64,000 bases of DNA. Origin: DAIMZI01 sp036734025 (GTDB lineage: Bacteria; Pseudomonadota; Alphaproteobacteria; Rhizobiales; Rhodomicrobiaceae). Position numbers and translations under genes: made by a program. Location of the stretch: positions 62,001 to 126,000 of the forward strand of contig DAIMZI010000005.1 in NCBI GenBank assembly GCA_036734025.1, given 5' to 3'. Shown here in pieces: positions 23,869 through 34,689 of the stretch. Within the stretch, counting starts at the first letter, position 1. Each line of letters begins with the position of its first letter. A model generated the notes under the pieces. The model was not told the DNA's origin, did no database searches, and saw nothing but the letters and a program-made list of their open reading frames with translations.

Positions 23869-26046
23869 ATGGCCAAGTCCAAGCCGCAAGTCGCCTCCGC
23901 TCCTGAACCGGTCTCAACCCTGTCTGATCTGTCGGCGGGAAGCGATGGCGCCACGCTCGGGCGCGACAGCACCAGCGGCTCGCTGGGCCTCGCCGTCTAC
24001 TGGATTGGCGTGGTCATCTCCATCGCGCATATCTATTTCAACACGATCGGCACAGTTCCCGAACTCACAGTCTCGGCGCTTCATTGGGGCGGCCTTGGCC
24101 TTATGTGCGCGCTGATCTACCCCATGTCGCGCACGCTTTCCCTGCGCCATCCGAACGTCACCCTCGCACTTGACGGCATACTGGGCCTGATCCTGCTCGC
24201 TTGCGCGATCTACGCCACATGGGCAGCCGTGGCGATATTTGACCGCGGTGTGCGCATGATCACCGCAGACTGGGCCGTCGGCATAATCGGCATCGCCCTG
24301 GCGCTGGAAATGGCCCGGCGCGCATCCGGCCTGGTCATCCCGATCCTTTCGCTCATCGCGCTGGGCTACATGGCCTGGTGGGGTTCGCTTATAGGCGGCG
24401 TTTTCAACTTTCCCGGCCTCACCCTGGAGACGACCTTGTTCCGCGCCTATTTCGAGGTCGCCGGCATATTCGGCCCGATCGCGCGCATCTCCTCGACTTT
24501 CGTCTTCATGTTCATCCTGTTCGGCGCGTTCCTGCTGCGCTCCGGCGCGGGCGATTTCGTCATCGACATGGCGCGCAGCGTCGCCGGACGCTTCACCGGC
24601 GGCCCCGGTCTCGTCGCCGTCATGGGCTCGGCGCTGACCGGCACGATATCCGGCTCGGCGGTAGCCAATACGGTATCGACCGGGGTCATCACGATCCCTC
24701 TTATGAAGAAGGTCGGCTTTCCGCCGCGCTTTGCCGCGGGCGTGGAGGCAGCCGCCTCCACAGGCGGACAGATCATGCCGCCGATAATGGGCGCTGGCGC
24801 CTTCGTCATGGCGAGCTACACGCAGATCCCCTATCTGACCATCGCCGCCGTCGCCACGTTGCCGGCCATCATGTATTTTCTTACGGTCGCATTCTTCGTG
24901 CGCATCGAGGCGAAGAAGCACAACCTGCGCGTGGTCGATGCTGAAGAGCTGAGCTTTGTCGACATCATGAAGCGCGGCGGCATCGTGTTCATCATACCCA
25001 TCGCCACACTGATCGGCATGCTGATCCAGGGCTACACGCCGACCTTCGCCGCGTCCGGCGGCATCCTCGCCGTCATCGTCTCAAGCTGGCTCACCCCGAA
25101 CCCCATGGGCCCGCGCGCCATTCTCGATGCGCTGGCGCTCGGCGCACGCAACATGGTGGCGACAGGCATGCTGCTCGTGTCGATCGGCCTCATGGTCATG
25201 GTCATTTCCGGCACCGGCGTCGGCAACACGATCTCGCTGCTGATGTCGGAATGGGCCGGCGGCAATCTGCTGATCGCCATCGTGCTGGTGGCGCTGGCCT
25301 CGCTCGTGCTAGGCATGGGATTGCCGGTGACGGCTGCCTACATCGTCCTCGGCACGCTCTCGGCGCCGGCGCTTTACCAACTTATCACCGAGGCGCATCT
25401 GATCGACCTGATCGCGGCCGGCCAGCTTCCCGAACAGGCGCGCGCCATCTTCATGCTTACCGCGCCTGATCAGATCGGCCAGCTTGGCGCGCCCATGACG
25501 CGCGATGCGGCGCAAAGTCTTCTTGAGGGTGTGCCGCCGGAATTCTTCAGCCAGCTTGCCGAACAGGCCCTCAATCCGGCGATCCTGACAACAGCGCTGC
25601 TGTCGGCGCACATGATCATCTTCTGGCTCAGCCAGGACAGCAACGTCACGCCGCCGGTTTGCCTCGCCGCTTTTGCCGCCGCCGCGATCGCCAAAAGCCC
25701 GCCGATGGCCACGGGCCTGACCGCCTGGCGCATCGCCAAGGGTCTTTACGTCATTCCGCTGCTGTTCGCCTACACGCCGCTGCTGTCGGGCGACTTTCTC
25801 GTGGCGCTGAAAATCGCCATCTTCGGCACGATCGGGCTTTACGGTCTTGCGGCGGCCTTGGAGGGCTATTGCGAGGTGCCGCTGAACATCCTCGCTCGCG
25901 TGCTCATCGCCGCCGCGGGGGTCGTGGCGCTGTGGCCGGTGCCGCTCTTGTGGAACATCATCGCGAGCGGCGTCGTCATCGGCGTGGTTGTTGCCGCGAT
26001 GGCGATGCACGGGAAAAAGCCCGGCAAGGCCGAAGGCACGCCATGA
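23869..26046 (+). CDS. TRAP transporter fused permease (4TM+12TM, TAXI type)
   Basis: A 725-residue, very hydrophobic protein joining the small and large TRAP membrane subunits, as usual for TAXI systems. About 16-18 membrane helices are visible. The DctM part has G-S-A-L-T-G-T-I-S-G-S-A-V-A-N and E-A-A-A-S-T-G-G-Q-I-M-P-P-I-M-G, the conserved Na+/substrate region. It drives uptake with the ion gradient. The 241 bases between it and the binding protein gene show no other gene. Its stop overlaps the gluQ start (ATGA). Confidence 0.92.
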   Translation: MAKSKPQVASAPEPVSTLSDLSAGSDGATLGRDSTSGSLGLAVYWIGVVISIAHIYFNTIGTVPELTVSALHWGGLGLMCALIYPMSRTLSLRHPNVTLALDGILGLILLACAIYATWAAVAIFDRGVRMITADWAVGIIGIALALEMARRASGLVIPILSLIALGYMAWWGSLIGGVFNFPGLTLETTLFRAYFEVAGIFGPIARISSTFVFMFILFGAFLLRSGAGDFVIDMARSVAGRFTGGPGLVAVMGSALTGTISGSAVANTVSTGVITIPLMKKVGFPPRFAAGVEAAASTGGQIMPPIMGAGAFVMASYTQIPYLTIAAVATLPAIMYFLTVAFFVRIEAKKHNLRVVDAEELSFVDIMKRGGIVFIIPIATLIGMLIQGYTPTFAASGGILAVIVSSWLTPNPMGPRAILDALALGARNMVATGMLLVSIGLMVMVISGTGVGNTISLLMSEWAGGNLLIAIVLVALASLVLGMGLPVTAAYIVLGTLSAPALYQLITEAHLIDLIAAGQLPEQARAIFMLTAPDQIGQLGAPMTRDAAQSLLEGVPPEFFSQLAEQALNPAILTTALLSAHMIIFWLSQDSNVTPPVCLAAFAAAAIAKSPPMATGLTAWRIAKGLYVIPLLFAYTPLLSGDFLVALKIAIFGTIGLYGLAAALEGYCEVPLNILARVLIAAAGVVALWPVPLLWNIIASGVVIGVVVAAMAMHGKKPGKAEGTP

Positions 26047-26933
26047 TGGCTCCTCCGGGCGCCGCCACCACGCGTTTCGCCCCAAGCCCCAGCGGCGCGC
26101 TGCATCTGGGCCATGCCTATTCGGCCATCCTGGCGCATGATGTCGCCGTTTCTCTGGGAGCGCGTTTCCTGTTGCGCATCGAGGACATCGATCTGGCGCG
26201 CTGTCATCGCGGCTATGAAGCGGCGATCATGGAAGATCTGGCCTGGCTTGGCCTGTCATGGCAGACGCCGGTCCGCCGCCAGAGCGAGCATTTCCCAGCC
26301 TATCGCGCGGCTGCGGCGAGACTGGAAGCCATGGGGGTGCTCTATCCCTGCTTCGCCACGCGCTCGCAGATCTCCAAGGCAGCGCCGAGCGATGGCCCGC
26401 GAGACCCTGAGGGCGTGCCTGTCTATCCGGGCATCTGGCGCGGCGCAAATCCGGCTGAAATGGCCAGGCGCAAGGCGTCAGGCGAAGCCTTCGCCCTGCG
26501 GCTCGACATGGATCGCGCGCTGGAGCGGGCGTGGGAGCTTGCGCCGACAAGGTTGAGTTTTCACAGCTTTGATCAGCACGGCGACGAGCGCATCCATTTT
26601 GCCGACCCCCACATCTGGGGCGATGTCGTGATCGTGCGCAAGGATGTGCCGGCCAGTTATCATCTTGCGGTGGTGGTCGATGATGCGCTGCAAGGCGTCA
26701 CTCATATCGTGCGCGGGGCCGATCTGCTCGCTGCGACCGATCTGCACAGGCTGCTTCAGGTGCTGTTGGGGCTGCCCGAACCGATCTATCAGCATCACCG
26801 GCTGATCGTCGATGCCAGCGGACGCAAACTCTCCAAAAGCCACGGGGACAAGGCGCTGAGCGCGCTCAGGGCCGAAGGCGCCACCCCGGCCGATATCCGC
26901 GCCATGCTGGGCCTTGCGCCGGCGCCGCGTTGA
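26043..26933 (+). CDS. gluQ: Glutamyl-Q tRNA(Asp) synthetase
   Basis: A 296-residue truncated GluRS paralogue that charges glutamate and attaches it to queuosine in tRNA-Asp. It has the class I HIGH-type motif H-L-G-H (21-24), L-L-R-I-E-D-I-D, and K-L-S-K-S near the end, and lacks the anticodon-binding domain of GluRS, as expected for GluQ. ATG 26043 overlaps the TRAP permease stop; a second ATG follows at once. The overlap suggests co-transcription with an unrelated transporter. Confidence 0.9.
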   Translation: MMAPPGAATTRFAPSPSGALHLGHAYSAILAHDVAVSLGARFLLRIEDIDLARCHRGYEAAIMEDLAWLGLSWQTPVRRQSEHFPAYRAAAARLEAMGVLYPCFATRSQISKAAPSDGPRDPEGVPVYPGIWRGANPAEMARRKASGEAFALRLDMDRALERAWELAPTRLSFHSFDQHGDERIHFADPHIWGDVVIVRKDVPASYHLAVVVDDALQGVTHIVRGADLLAATDLHRLLQVLLGLPEPIYQHHRLIVDASGRKLSKSHGDKALSALRAEGATPADIRAMLGLAPAPR

Positions 26934-26938
26934 GCGGC

Positions 26939-27235
26939 TCAGCCGTTCGCGGCCGGCTCGCCGGGCGCGTGCGCAGCTATGGCGAGCGCATGGACAGGGC
27001 CGGCCAGTTCGTCCGCCAGCGCCATATTGATCATACGGTGCCGGTCGATGCGCGACTTGCCCTCAAACGCTTCGGCCACGATATAAATGCGGAAGTGGGT
27101 CTCGCCTGGCTTTTGCGGCTCATGATCGCGCATCGCCGCATGATGCGCATGGCGGCTTGATTCATTTTCGATCCGCAGCACCGACGGCGCAAAGGCGGTC
27201 TTCAACTTCTGATCTATCGCGGCTTCAACGCTCAT
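26939..27235 (-). CDS. BolA family protein
   Basis: A 98-residue BolA-like protein with E-N-E-S-S-R-H-A-H-H near residue 25-33, E-T-H-F-R-I-Y-I-V, and F-E-G-K-S-R-I-D-R-H-R-M-I-N, the core helix-turn-strand. BolA proteins work with monothiol glutaredoxins in Fe-S trafficking. It converges with gluQ (5 bases between stops) and is divergent from the J-domain gene. Confidence 0.9.
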   Translation of the reverse strand: MSVEAAIDQKLKTAFAPSVLRIENESSRHAHHAAMRDHEPQKPGETHFRIYIVAEAFEGKSRIDRHRMINMALADELAGPVHALAIAAHAPGEPAANG

Positions 27236-27386
27236 ATGTCTTGCTCCTGTTCAGGCTCAGTATACCAGTGTGGCATCACATCTGCGCAATATGCCGCAAA
27301 GCGTTGAGCCCCGGCTTCCGCGCTTGTGCTGATCGAAACGAAGCAGCATAATTTGGCAATATCAATCAAGGGCCACCCGTTTGGAA

Positions 27387-28013
27387 ATGAAACTCGAGTC
27401 GCATTATTTCGATATGCTCAGGGCAAAGCCGCGGGCGCGCAGCGCGGCCTGCTCAGGCGTGCGCCGGTGCGAATGGCCCGAATGTGACGAAGTTGGCGCT
27501 CATCGGGCCCCGAAGGGCCGCGGCCGCGAGGGCGAATTCTACCACTACTGCGTGAACCATGTGCGACTTTACAACAAGCAGTATGACTATTTCAACGGCA
27601 TGAGCGATGAAGAAGTCGCTCAGTTTCAGCGTGCCTCGATCACCGGGCACCGTCCGACATGGAACGTGGCATCGGGCCGCGCGAGCGCGGAAAAATCATC
27701 GCGGGTCGGGCTCGACTGGGCGGCCTTCAGCTTCCGCTTTGGCCTGTCCGATCCCTTCGATCTGAACAGCGAGGCAGATGCGCAGCGTCCCGCCCACTGG
27801 CCCCATGGCCGCCCACTGCAAAATGCCGACCGCAAATGCCTGCGTATCCTCGGACTCGATGAGAGCGCCGACGCAAAAGCCATGCGCGAGCGCTTCAAGA
27901 TGCTGGTGATGCGCCATCACCCCGACCAGAATGGCGGGGACCGCAGCTCGGAAGACAAGTTGCGCGAGGTGATCCAAGCCTACAAATATCTCAAGAAGGC
28001 CGGCTTGTGCTGA
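27387..28013 (+). CDS. J-domain protein of the cobST locus
   Basis: A 208-residue protein with an N-terminal region carrying several cysteines (C-E-W-P-E-C, Y-H-Y-C-V-N-H) that may bind a metal, and a C-terminal J domain. The J domain starts at about residue 145 (L-R-I-L-G-L-D) with the HPD signature within R-H-H-P-D-Q-N. It would act as a DnaK co-chaperone, perhaps for the cobaltochelatase encoded next door. The ATG at 27387 is preferred to a TTG two codons earlier. The J domain is C-terminal, unlike DnaJ. Confidence 0.85.
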   Translation: MKLESHYFDMLRAKPRARSAACSGVRRCEWPECDEVGAHRAPKGRGREGEFYHYCVNHVRLYNKQYDYFNGMSDEEVAQFQRASITGHRPTWNVASGRASAEKSSRVGLDWAAFSFRFGLSDPFDLNSEADAQRPAHWPHGRPLQNADRKCLRILGLDESADAKAMRERFKMLVMRHHPDQNGGDRSSEDKLREVIQAYKYLKKAGLC

Positions 28014-28112
28014 ACCAGACTTGCCCCGATGTTGAGATAGGCTGCGGAGTGATAATCTGTGGGCTGCACTGCCGGCGTATTCATGATCAAGCCAACATCC
28101 GGATCGGATTAC

Positions 28113-29099
28113 ATGACCTCTGAAACTGTGAGTTATTCGCTGCTGCCTGACATGAAAGTGTCCGTCAGACAGGTGTTCGGTATCGACAGTGACATGGAAG
28201 TTCCCGCTTTCTCGCAGGGCGGTGAACACGTGCCCGATATTGACAGCGATTATCTGTTCAACCCCGAGACCACCATGGCGATCCTGGCGGGCTTTGCTTA
28301 TAACCGCCGCGTCATGATCCAGGGTTATCACGGCACCGGCAAATCCACCCATGTGGAGCAGGTGGCGGCGCGGCTGAACTGGCCGTGCGTGCGCATCAAT
28401 CTCGACAGCCATGTCAGCCGCATCGATCTGGTCGGCAAGGACGCGATCACCCTGCGCGAAGGCCAGCAGGTCACCGAATTCCGCGAAGGCATCCTGCCAT
28501 GGGCGCTTCAGTCCAACACCGCGCTGGTGTTCGATGAATATGATGCCGGCCGGCCCGATGTGATGTTCGTCATTCAGCGCGTGCTCGAAGTGTCGGGCCG
28601 CCTGACCCTGCTCGACCAGAGCCGCGTGATCAGGCCGCACCCGGCGTTCCGGCTGTTTGCGACCACCAACACGATCGGTCTTGGCGACACGTCCGGCCTG
28701 TATCACGGCACCCAGCAGATCAACCAGGGTCAGATGGACCGATGGTCGATTGTCGTCACGCTCAATTACCTGCCTCATGATGACGAGGTCAACATCGTCA
28801 CGGCCAAGGTCAAATCGTTCGACACCGACGAGGGCCGGCGCACGGTCTCGGCCATGGTTCGGCTGGCCGAGTTGACCCGCAACGCGTTCGTAAATGGCGA
28901 TCTGTCCACCGTGATGAGCCCGCGTACGGTCATCACCTGGGCGGAAAATACCGACATCTTCAAGGATGTCGGCCTGGCGTTTCAGTTGAGCTTCCTCAAC
29001 AAGTGCGACGAGATGGAGCGCGGGCTGGTGGCTGAGTTCTATCAGCGCTGTTTCAGCGCCGATCTGCCGCAATCGAGCGCTAACGTTGCCTTGTCCTGA
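28113..29099 (+). CDS. cobS: Aerobic cobaltochelatase subunit CobS
   Basis: A 328-residue AAA+ (MoxR-like) ATPase. Walker A is in G-Y-H-G-T-G-K-S-T (71-79), Walker B is A-L-V-F-D-E-Y-D, and sensor A-T-T-N-T-I-G-L-G-D-T follows. With CobT and CobN it inserts cobalt into hydrogenobyrinate diamide in aerobic B12 synthesis. I favour the ATG at 28113 because the CobS N-terminus aligns there; the frame is open to 28059. cobN is not in the window. Confidence 0.93.
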   Translation: MTSETVSYSLLPDMKVSVRQVFGIDSDMEVPAFSQGGEHVPDIDSDYLFNPETTMAILAGFAYNRRVMIQGYHGTGKSTHVEQVAARLNWPCVRINLDSHVSRIDLVGKDAITLREGQQVTEFREGILPWALQSNTALVFDEYDAGRPDVMFVIQRVLEVSGRLTLLDQSRVIRPHPAFRLFATTNTIGLGDTSGLYHGTQQINQGQMDRWSIVVTLNYLPHDDEVNIVTAKVKSFDTDEGRRTVSAMVRLAELTRNAFVNGDLSTVMSPRTVITWAENTDIFKDVGLAFQLSFLNKCDEMERGLVAEFYQRCFSADLPQSSANVALS

Positions 29100-29114
29100 G
29101 CCTGGAGGAGTGCC

Positions 29115-30998
29115 ATGGCGATGCGTCCCAAACGCAGGACCGATGCGGCCGAGCCCTTGCGCCGGGCTCTCACCTGCGTCACGCGAGCGATTGCTGGGCG
29201 CCGCGAACTGAAGGTCAACTTCACCGCTGAACAGCCCGGCCTCGACGGTGACAATGCGCGCATTCCCCAACTGTCGCCACGCCCCAGCCAGGCGGAGATC
29301 GCGGTTGCGCGAGGCCATGCCGACTCGGTCGCTCTGAGTGCGGCCTGTCATGACGCCAGGCTGCATGCATCGCTAGCCCCCGCGAAAGGACCCGCGCGCG
29401 GTGTGTTCGAAGCCGTGGAACGCGCCAGAGTCGAGGCGGTCGGTGCGCGGCGCATGGCCGGGGTGGCCGACAACCTCGCCGCCAAGACCAAGGCGCGTTA
29501 CGATATTGCACCCGCACGCGAGATCACCGAGCGCGAGGATGCTCCGCTCGATGAAGCCCTCGCGCTGCTTGTGCGCGAGGCGCTGACCGGCACGCCGCCG
29601 CCCGAAAAGGCGCGCGACATCGTCGAAGCCTGGCGTCCATGGGTGATGCATCACGCCGCGCCAATGATGGAGCGGCTGGAGGATGCGGCCAATGATCAGG
29701 AAGCCTTCGGGCGGATCATGCGCGAGGTGCTGGCGGCGCTGGGGCTGGCGGAAGATCTTGAGCCCGAAAAGAACGACGATACGCAGTCCGAAGCGAGTGA
29801 TGGACCGAATGAGGCCGCAGAGGCTGAAGGCAGCGAGAAAAGTGGCGAGGAGGACGAGCAGTCCGCCAGAGCCGAGGAGGACCAGAGCGCCGAATCAGAC
29901 GGGGCGGAAGATGCCCAGATGGATGATTTCGGCGACATGGACATGCAGGACGATGCGCGCGCCGATACCGAACGGCTGGAAGGCCCGCGCCGGCGTCCCA
30001 ACCTGTCGGTGCTCGATGAGCCGGGCGCATTCGGCTATCGGACCTTCACGACCCAGTTCGACGAGATCATCGCTGCTGACGCGCTTTGCGAAGCGCCCGA
30101 GTTGGAGCGGCTGCGCGGCTTTCTCGACAAGCAGTTGTCGAACTACAATCTTGCTGTAAGCCGTCTTGCGAACCGGCTTCAGCGCCGTCTCATGGCCCAG
30201 CAGCGCCGCGCCTGGGCGTTCGATCTGGAAGAAGGTATCCTCGATGCCTCCCGCCTGGCGCGTCTGGCGGTCGATCCCATGCATCCGCTGTCGTTCAAGG
30301 CTGAACAGGACACCGAATTTCGCGATACCGTGGTCTCCATGGTGATTGACAATTCCGGCTCGATGCGCGGCCGTCCGATCATGGTGGCGGCCTGTTGCGC
30401 CGACATTCTGGCGCGCACGCTGGAGCGGTGCGGCGTGAAGGTGGAAATCCTCGGCTTCACCACGCGCCAGTGGAAGGGCGGCCAGTCGCGCGAACGCTGG
30501 CTAGCGGCGGGCAAGCCGAAATCACCGGGGCGGCTCAATGATCTGCGCCATATCATCTACAAGGCCGCCGATCAGCCATGGCGCCGCGCACGCCGCAATC
30601 TCGGGCTGATGATGCGCGAAGGCCTGCTCAAGGAAAACATCGACGGCGAGGCCCTGACCTGGGCCTATCAGCGGCTGCTGGCGCGCCAGGAGCAACGCCG
30701 CATCCTGATGGTCATTTCCGACGGCGCGCCGGTCGATGACAGCACGCTGTCGGTCAACACGGGAACTTATCTGGAACAACATCTGCGCCAGGTCATCACC
30801 GAGATCGAGACGCGCAGCCCGGTCGAACTGATCGCGATCGGCATCGGCCATGATGTGACGCGCTATTATCGCCGCGCGGTGACGATCACCGATCCGGAGG
30901 AACTGGCCGGCGCGATGACGGAAAAGCTGGCCGAACTGTTTGAGGAAAAATCCGCAAGCCGGCAGCCGGGCATGCGGCGAGGACGCTGGCTGAACTGA
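29115..30998 (+). CDS. cobT: Aerobic cobaltochelatase subunit CobT
   Basis: A 627-residue partner of CobS, 15 bases downstream. The N-terminal helical part is followed by a strongly acidic linker (about residues 215-290) and a C-terminal von Willebrand A domain. The MIDAS motif D-N-S-G-S-M lies at about 412-417 (within 410-419). The linker and MIDAS layout is that of CobT and of magnesium-chelatase subunit D. It forms a chaperone-like ring with CobS. Confidence 0.93.
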   Translation: MAMRPKRRTDAAEPLRRALTCVTRAIAGRRELKVNFTAEQPGLDGDNARIPQLSPRPSQAEIAVARGHADSVALSAACHDARLHASLAPAKGPARGVFEAVERARVEAVGARRMAGVADNLAAKTKARYDIAPAREITEREDAPLDEALALLVREALTGTPPPEKARDIVEAWRPWVMHHAAPMMERLEDAANDQEAFGRIMREVLAALGLAEDLEPEKNDDTQSEASDGPNEAAEAEGSEKSGEEDEQSARAEEDQSAESDGAEDAQMDDFGDMDMQDDARADTERLEGPRRRPNLSVLDEPGAFGYRTFTTQFDEIIAADALCEAPELERLRGFLDKQLSNYNLAVSRLANRLQRRLMAQQRRAWAFDLEEGILDASRLARLAVDPMHPLSFKAEQDTEFRDTVVSMVIDNSGSMRGRPIMVAACCADILARTLERCGVKVEILGFTTRQWKGGQSRERWLAAGKPKSPGRLNDLRHIIYKAADQPWRRARRNLGLMMREGLLKENIDGEALTWAYQRLLARQEQRRILMVISDGAPVDDSTLSVNTGTYLEQHLRQVITEIETRSPVELIAIGIGHDVTRYYRRAVTITDPEELAGAMTEKLAELFEEKSASRQPGMRRGRWLN

Positions 30999-31037
30999 TC
31001 GGTGCCGGAAATGGGATCGCGTGGGGGCAACAAAGAC

Positions 31038-32060
31038 ATGAGAAATACGTCATCGCGGGCAGGCGCGGTGATCGTGCTTTGCGCGGCGTGGTTGGTCTGT
31101 GGATCAGCAAACGCGGAGCAGCGCGATATCACCGTTGACGCCATGAGCTTTACCATCGACAGGGCCGATCCCGAACGGCGCGAGTTCGGCAAGCTGATCT
31201 GGCGCGGCGGACTTGTGCTGCGCGCGGGCGATGCGCTTTTCGGCGGCTATTCGGGTCTGGCGGTTGCGGCCGACGGATCGCGCCTGCTGGCGATTTCCGA
31301 TCGCGGCAGTTGGCTTGGCATGAAGCTCATCTATGAGGATGGCCATCTGCGCGGCGTTGCCGATGCGGCCATTGCGCCACTTGCACTCAGACAGAGGTGG
31401 GACGCGCCCGGTGGTGTGGGCAACCTGCGTGATGCCGAAGAGCTTGCGCCGCTTGAATGGGGCGAGCTTGAGGGCGAACATCTGATCGCCTTCGAGCAGG
31501 TGCACCGGCTGCAAAGATATGAATTTTCCGATAGCCGGTTCAGCGAACCCAAAGGCGAGATCGAACTGCCCGAGGAGGCGCGCGCCCTGTCGGCCAACAA
31601 AGGGCTGGAAGGCGTGGCCGTGCTGGCGGCAGGCCCCTATGCGGGCGCAATAATCGCTTTTGCCGAAAGGAGCATCGACAGGGATGCGGATATGCCGGGC
31701 TGGATCTTCATCGGCGAGGACACCCACAGCATCAGGCTGAAGCGTCAGGATGATTTTGATCTCACAGGTCTCGTCGCGCTGCCCGATGGCGGGCTGATCG
31801 TCCTGGAGCGCAAATATCTCGGGCCGTTGGTCGGGGTATTCATGCGTTTGCGCCGCGTTGCAGCGCAGGAGATTGCGCCGGGGACAGTGCTGGTCGGCGA
31901 GCATCTTTATGAAAGTCGCCAGGGCGATCTTATCGACAATATGGAGGCGGTGTCGGCGCACCGCGGCGAAGACGGCGAGATCATACTGAGCGTCATTTCC
32001 GACGATAATTTCAATCCGCTCCAGCGCACGCTGCTGATGCAGTTCGCCATGCCGAAATAG
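31038..32060 (+). CDS. Exported esterase-like/phytase-fold protein
   Basis: A 340-residue protein with a signal peptide (M-R-N-T, hydrophobic about 8-24, S-A-N-A cleavage). Its beta-propeller-like sequence matches the 'esterase-like activity of phytase' family: F-G-G-Y-S-G-L, I-S-D-R-G-S-W, N-K-G-L-E-G-V-A, and L-P-D-G-G-L-I-V-L-E-R near the C-terminus. In Alphaproteobacteria this gene often follows cobT, as here (39 bases); the link is unexplained. I chose ATG 31038 for its signal peptide. Confidence 0.8.
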   Translation: MRNTSSRAGAVIVLCAAWLVCGSANAEQRDITVDAMSFTIDRADPERREFGKLIWRGGLVLRAGDALFGGYSGLAVAADGSRLLAISDRGSWLGMKLIYEDGHLRGVADAAIAPLALRQRWDAPGGVGNLRDAEELAPLEWGELEGEHLIAFEQVHRLQRYEFSDSRFSEPKGEIELPEEARALSANKGLEGVAVLAAGPYAGAIIAFAERSIDRDADMPGWIFIGEDTHSIRLKRQDDFDLTGLVALPDGGLIVLERKYLGPLVGVFMRLRRVAAQEIAPGTVLVGEHLYESRQGDLIDNMEAVSAHRGEDGEIILSVISDDNFNPLQRTLLMQFAMPK

Positions 32061-32074
32061 CTGGGCAATGCGCC

Positions 32075-32797
32075 TCAGGAGCGCAGCGCCTTCATCCGTG
32101 TGCGCACCAATGCCCCGTAGACAAGGATCAGCGTCAGCGCCAGACCAAACCATGTCAGCGCATAAGACAGATGGCGGTCGGTGGGCAATAGCACGCCAGA
32201 CCTGCTGCGCGGCCATTCCCCCGGCAGGCTGCCGGCCTCGGCCTCAACGAAGAATGGTGCGAGTTGTGTGCGCGGCGGTTCGCTGAGCGCTGCGGCCATG
32301 CTGTCCAGATCGCGCCAGTACCACTGATTGGCTGCGGGATCGTTGTCGGGCGTGAAGAGGCCGCGCTGCGCCGGCGCTCGGGCACGCCCTGTCAGGCTTA
32401 CACGCTCAGCCGGTCTCGCCCCGTCGCGGGTCTGCGGGTTTTTCAGCCGGTCCGGCACGAAGCCGCGATCGACCATCACGAGAATGCCATCATCTGTCAC
32501 GAGCGGCGATATCACCTGCCAGCCAAGCTGACCATCGACAACATTGTAATAATGGATTTCCTTGCCTGAATGGAGCATGCCGGCAAGTCGCACGCGCAAG
32601 AACTCCATGTCCTGCCCGCCTTGCCATTGGCTGATCGCTTGCGACAGTCCGACAGGCGCGGCATCAGCGCGCGCCTCGATGCGCGCGATCAACTCGTGCT
32701 TCCACTCGCGCCGCTCAAGCTGCCAGAAGCCTAGCGTCAGAAGAACGGCGAGGCCGAGCAGCGCGAAAGAAGTGAGGACGATGAGTTTAGGCCGCAT
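32075..32797 (-). CDS. SURF1 family cytochrome oxidase assembly protein
   Basis: A 240-residue membrane protein with an N-terminal and a C-terminal helix around a soluble domain, the SURF1 layout. Signatures are L-G-F-W-Q-L-E-R-R-x-W-K near residue 24, G-W-Q-V-I-S-P-L, V-D-R-G-F-V-P, and a C-terminal H-L-S-Y-A-L-T-W-F-G-L. It assists heme a insertion into cytochrome c oxidase. It usually sits in a cox cluster; here it follows lpdA with a three-base gap. Confidence 0.9.
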   Translation of the reverse strand: MRPKLIVLTSFALLGLAVLLTLGFWQLERREWKHELIARIEARADAAPVGLSQAISQWQGGQDMEFLRVRLAGMLHSGKEIHYYNVVDGQLGWQVISPLVTDDGILVMVDRGFVPDRLKNPQTRDGARPAERVSLTGRARAPAQRGLFTPDNDPAANQWYWRDLDSMAAALSEPPRTQLAPFFVEAEAGSLPGEWPRSRSGVLLPTDRHLSYALTWFGLALTLILVYGALVRTRMKALRS

Positions 32798-32800
32798 GGC

Positions 32801-34204
<1,404 letters not shown>

Positions 34205-34248
34205 TATAGCGCCTTTCGAGATTTCGCGTTGCGCCGAACCGCGAAAGG

Positions 34249-34641
34249 TCAGCGCACCAGGATCTGAACGTAAATCGCCAATATCGCCAGGAACGCCACG
34301 CTCCAGATCAGCGAGCGCAACAATGGCAGGGCAACGACATAGGCAGGAACATAAAGCACGCGCGCGCCGAGATAAACCTGACATGCAAGCGCAGTTGCGG
34401 AATTGGATGCACCCGAGACATGGGCAACGAGCACGCCTATGGCAAACAGCGGCAACGATTCCAGATGATTGTAATAAGCCCGCTTCAGCCGGCCAGCCAG
34501 GGGCGAGAGTTCGACATGGGTATCGCGCGGGCCCAGAGTATAATCGGTGCCGACCTCAAGATTGACCTTGATGGCATAAAGCACGAGCTGCACGACTGCG
34601 AGCAGTGCGGCAAACACGAGAATAATGAGTTCGGTCGTCAC
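34249..34641 (-). CDS. MAPEG family membrane protein
   Basis: A 130-residue, four-helix membrane protein of the MAPEG group. Helix one is followed by a loop with R-D, then A-x-x-N-H-L-E-S-L-P-L-F-A-I-G, the conserved glutathione-site region, and G-A-R-V-L-Y-V-P-A-Y. The start is GTG at 34641 behind GGGGGCGA. The family covers glutathione transferases and related proteins; the activity here is unknown. It lies between sucB and lpdA. Confidence 0.85.
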   Translation of the reverse strand: MTTELIILVFAALLAVVQLVLYAIKVNLEVGTDYTLGPRDTHVELSPLAGRLKRAYYNHLESLPLFAIGVLVAHVSGASNSATALACQVYLGARVLYVPAYVVALPLLRSLIWSVAFLAILAIYVQILVR

Positions 34642-34689
34642 GTCGCCCCCATGATTTCAGCCGCACGCGAGTTCGTGCCGCGTCTTGCA

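Noticed and set aside
27696..29366. A 556-codon minus-strand open frame opposite the J-domain gene, cobS and the start of cobT
   Set aside because: It lies wholly opposite genes with clear conserved motifs, shows no domain of its own and is explained by GC-rich codon bias.
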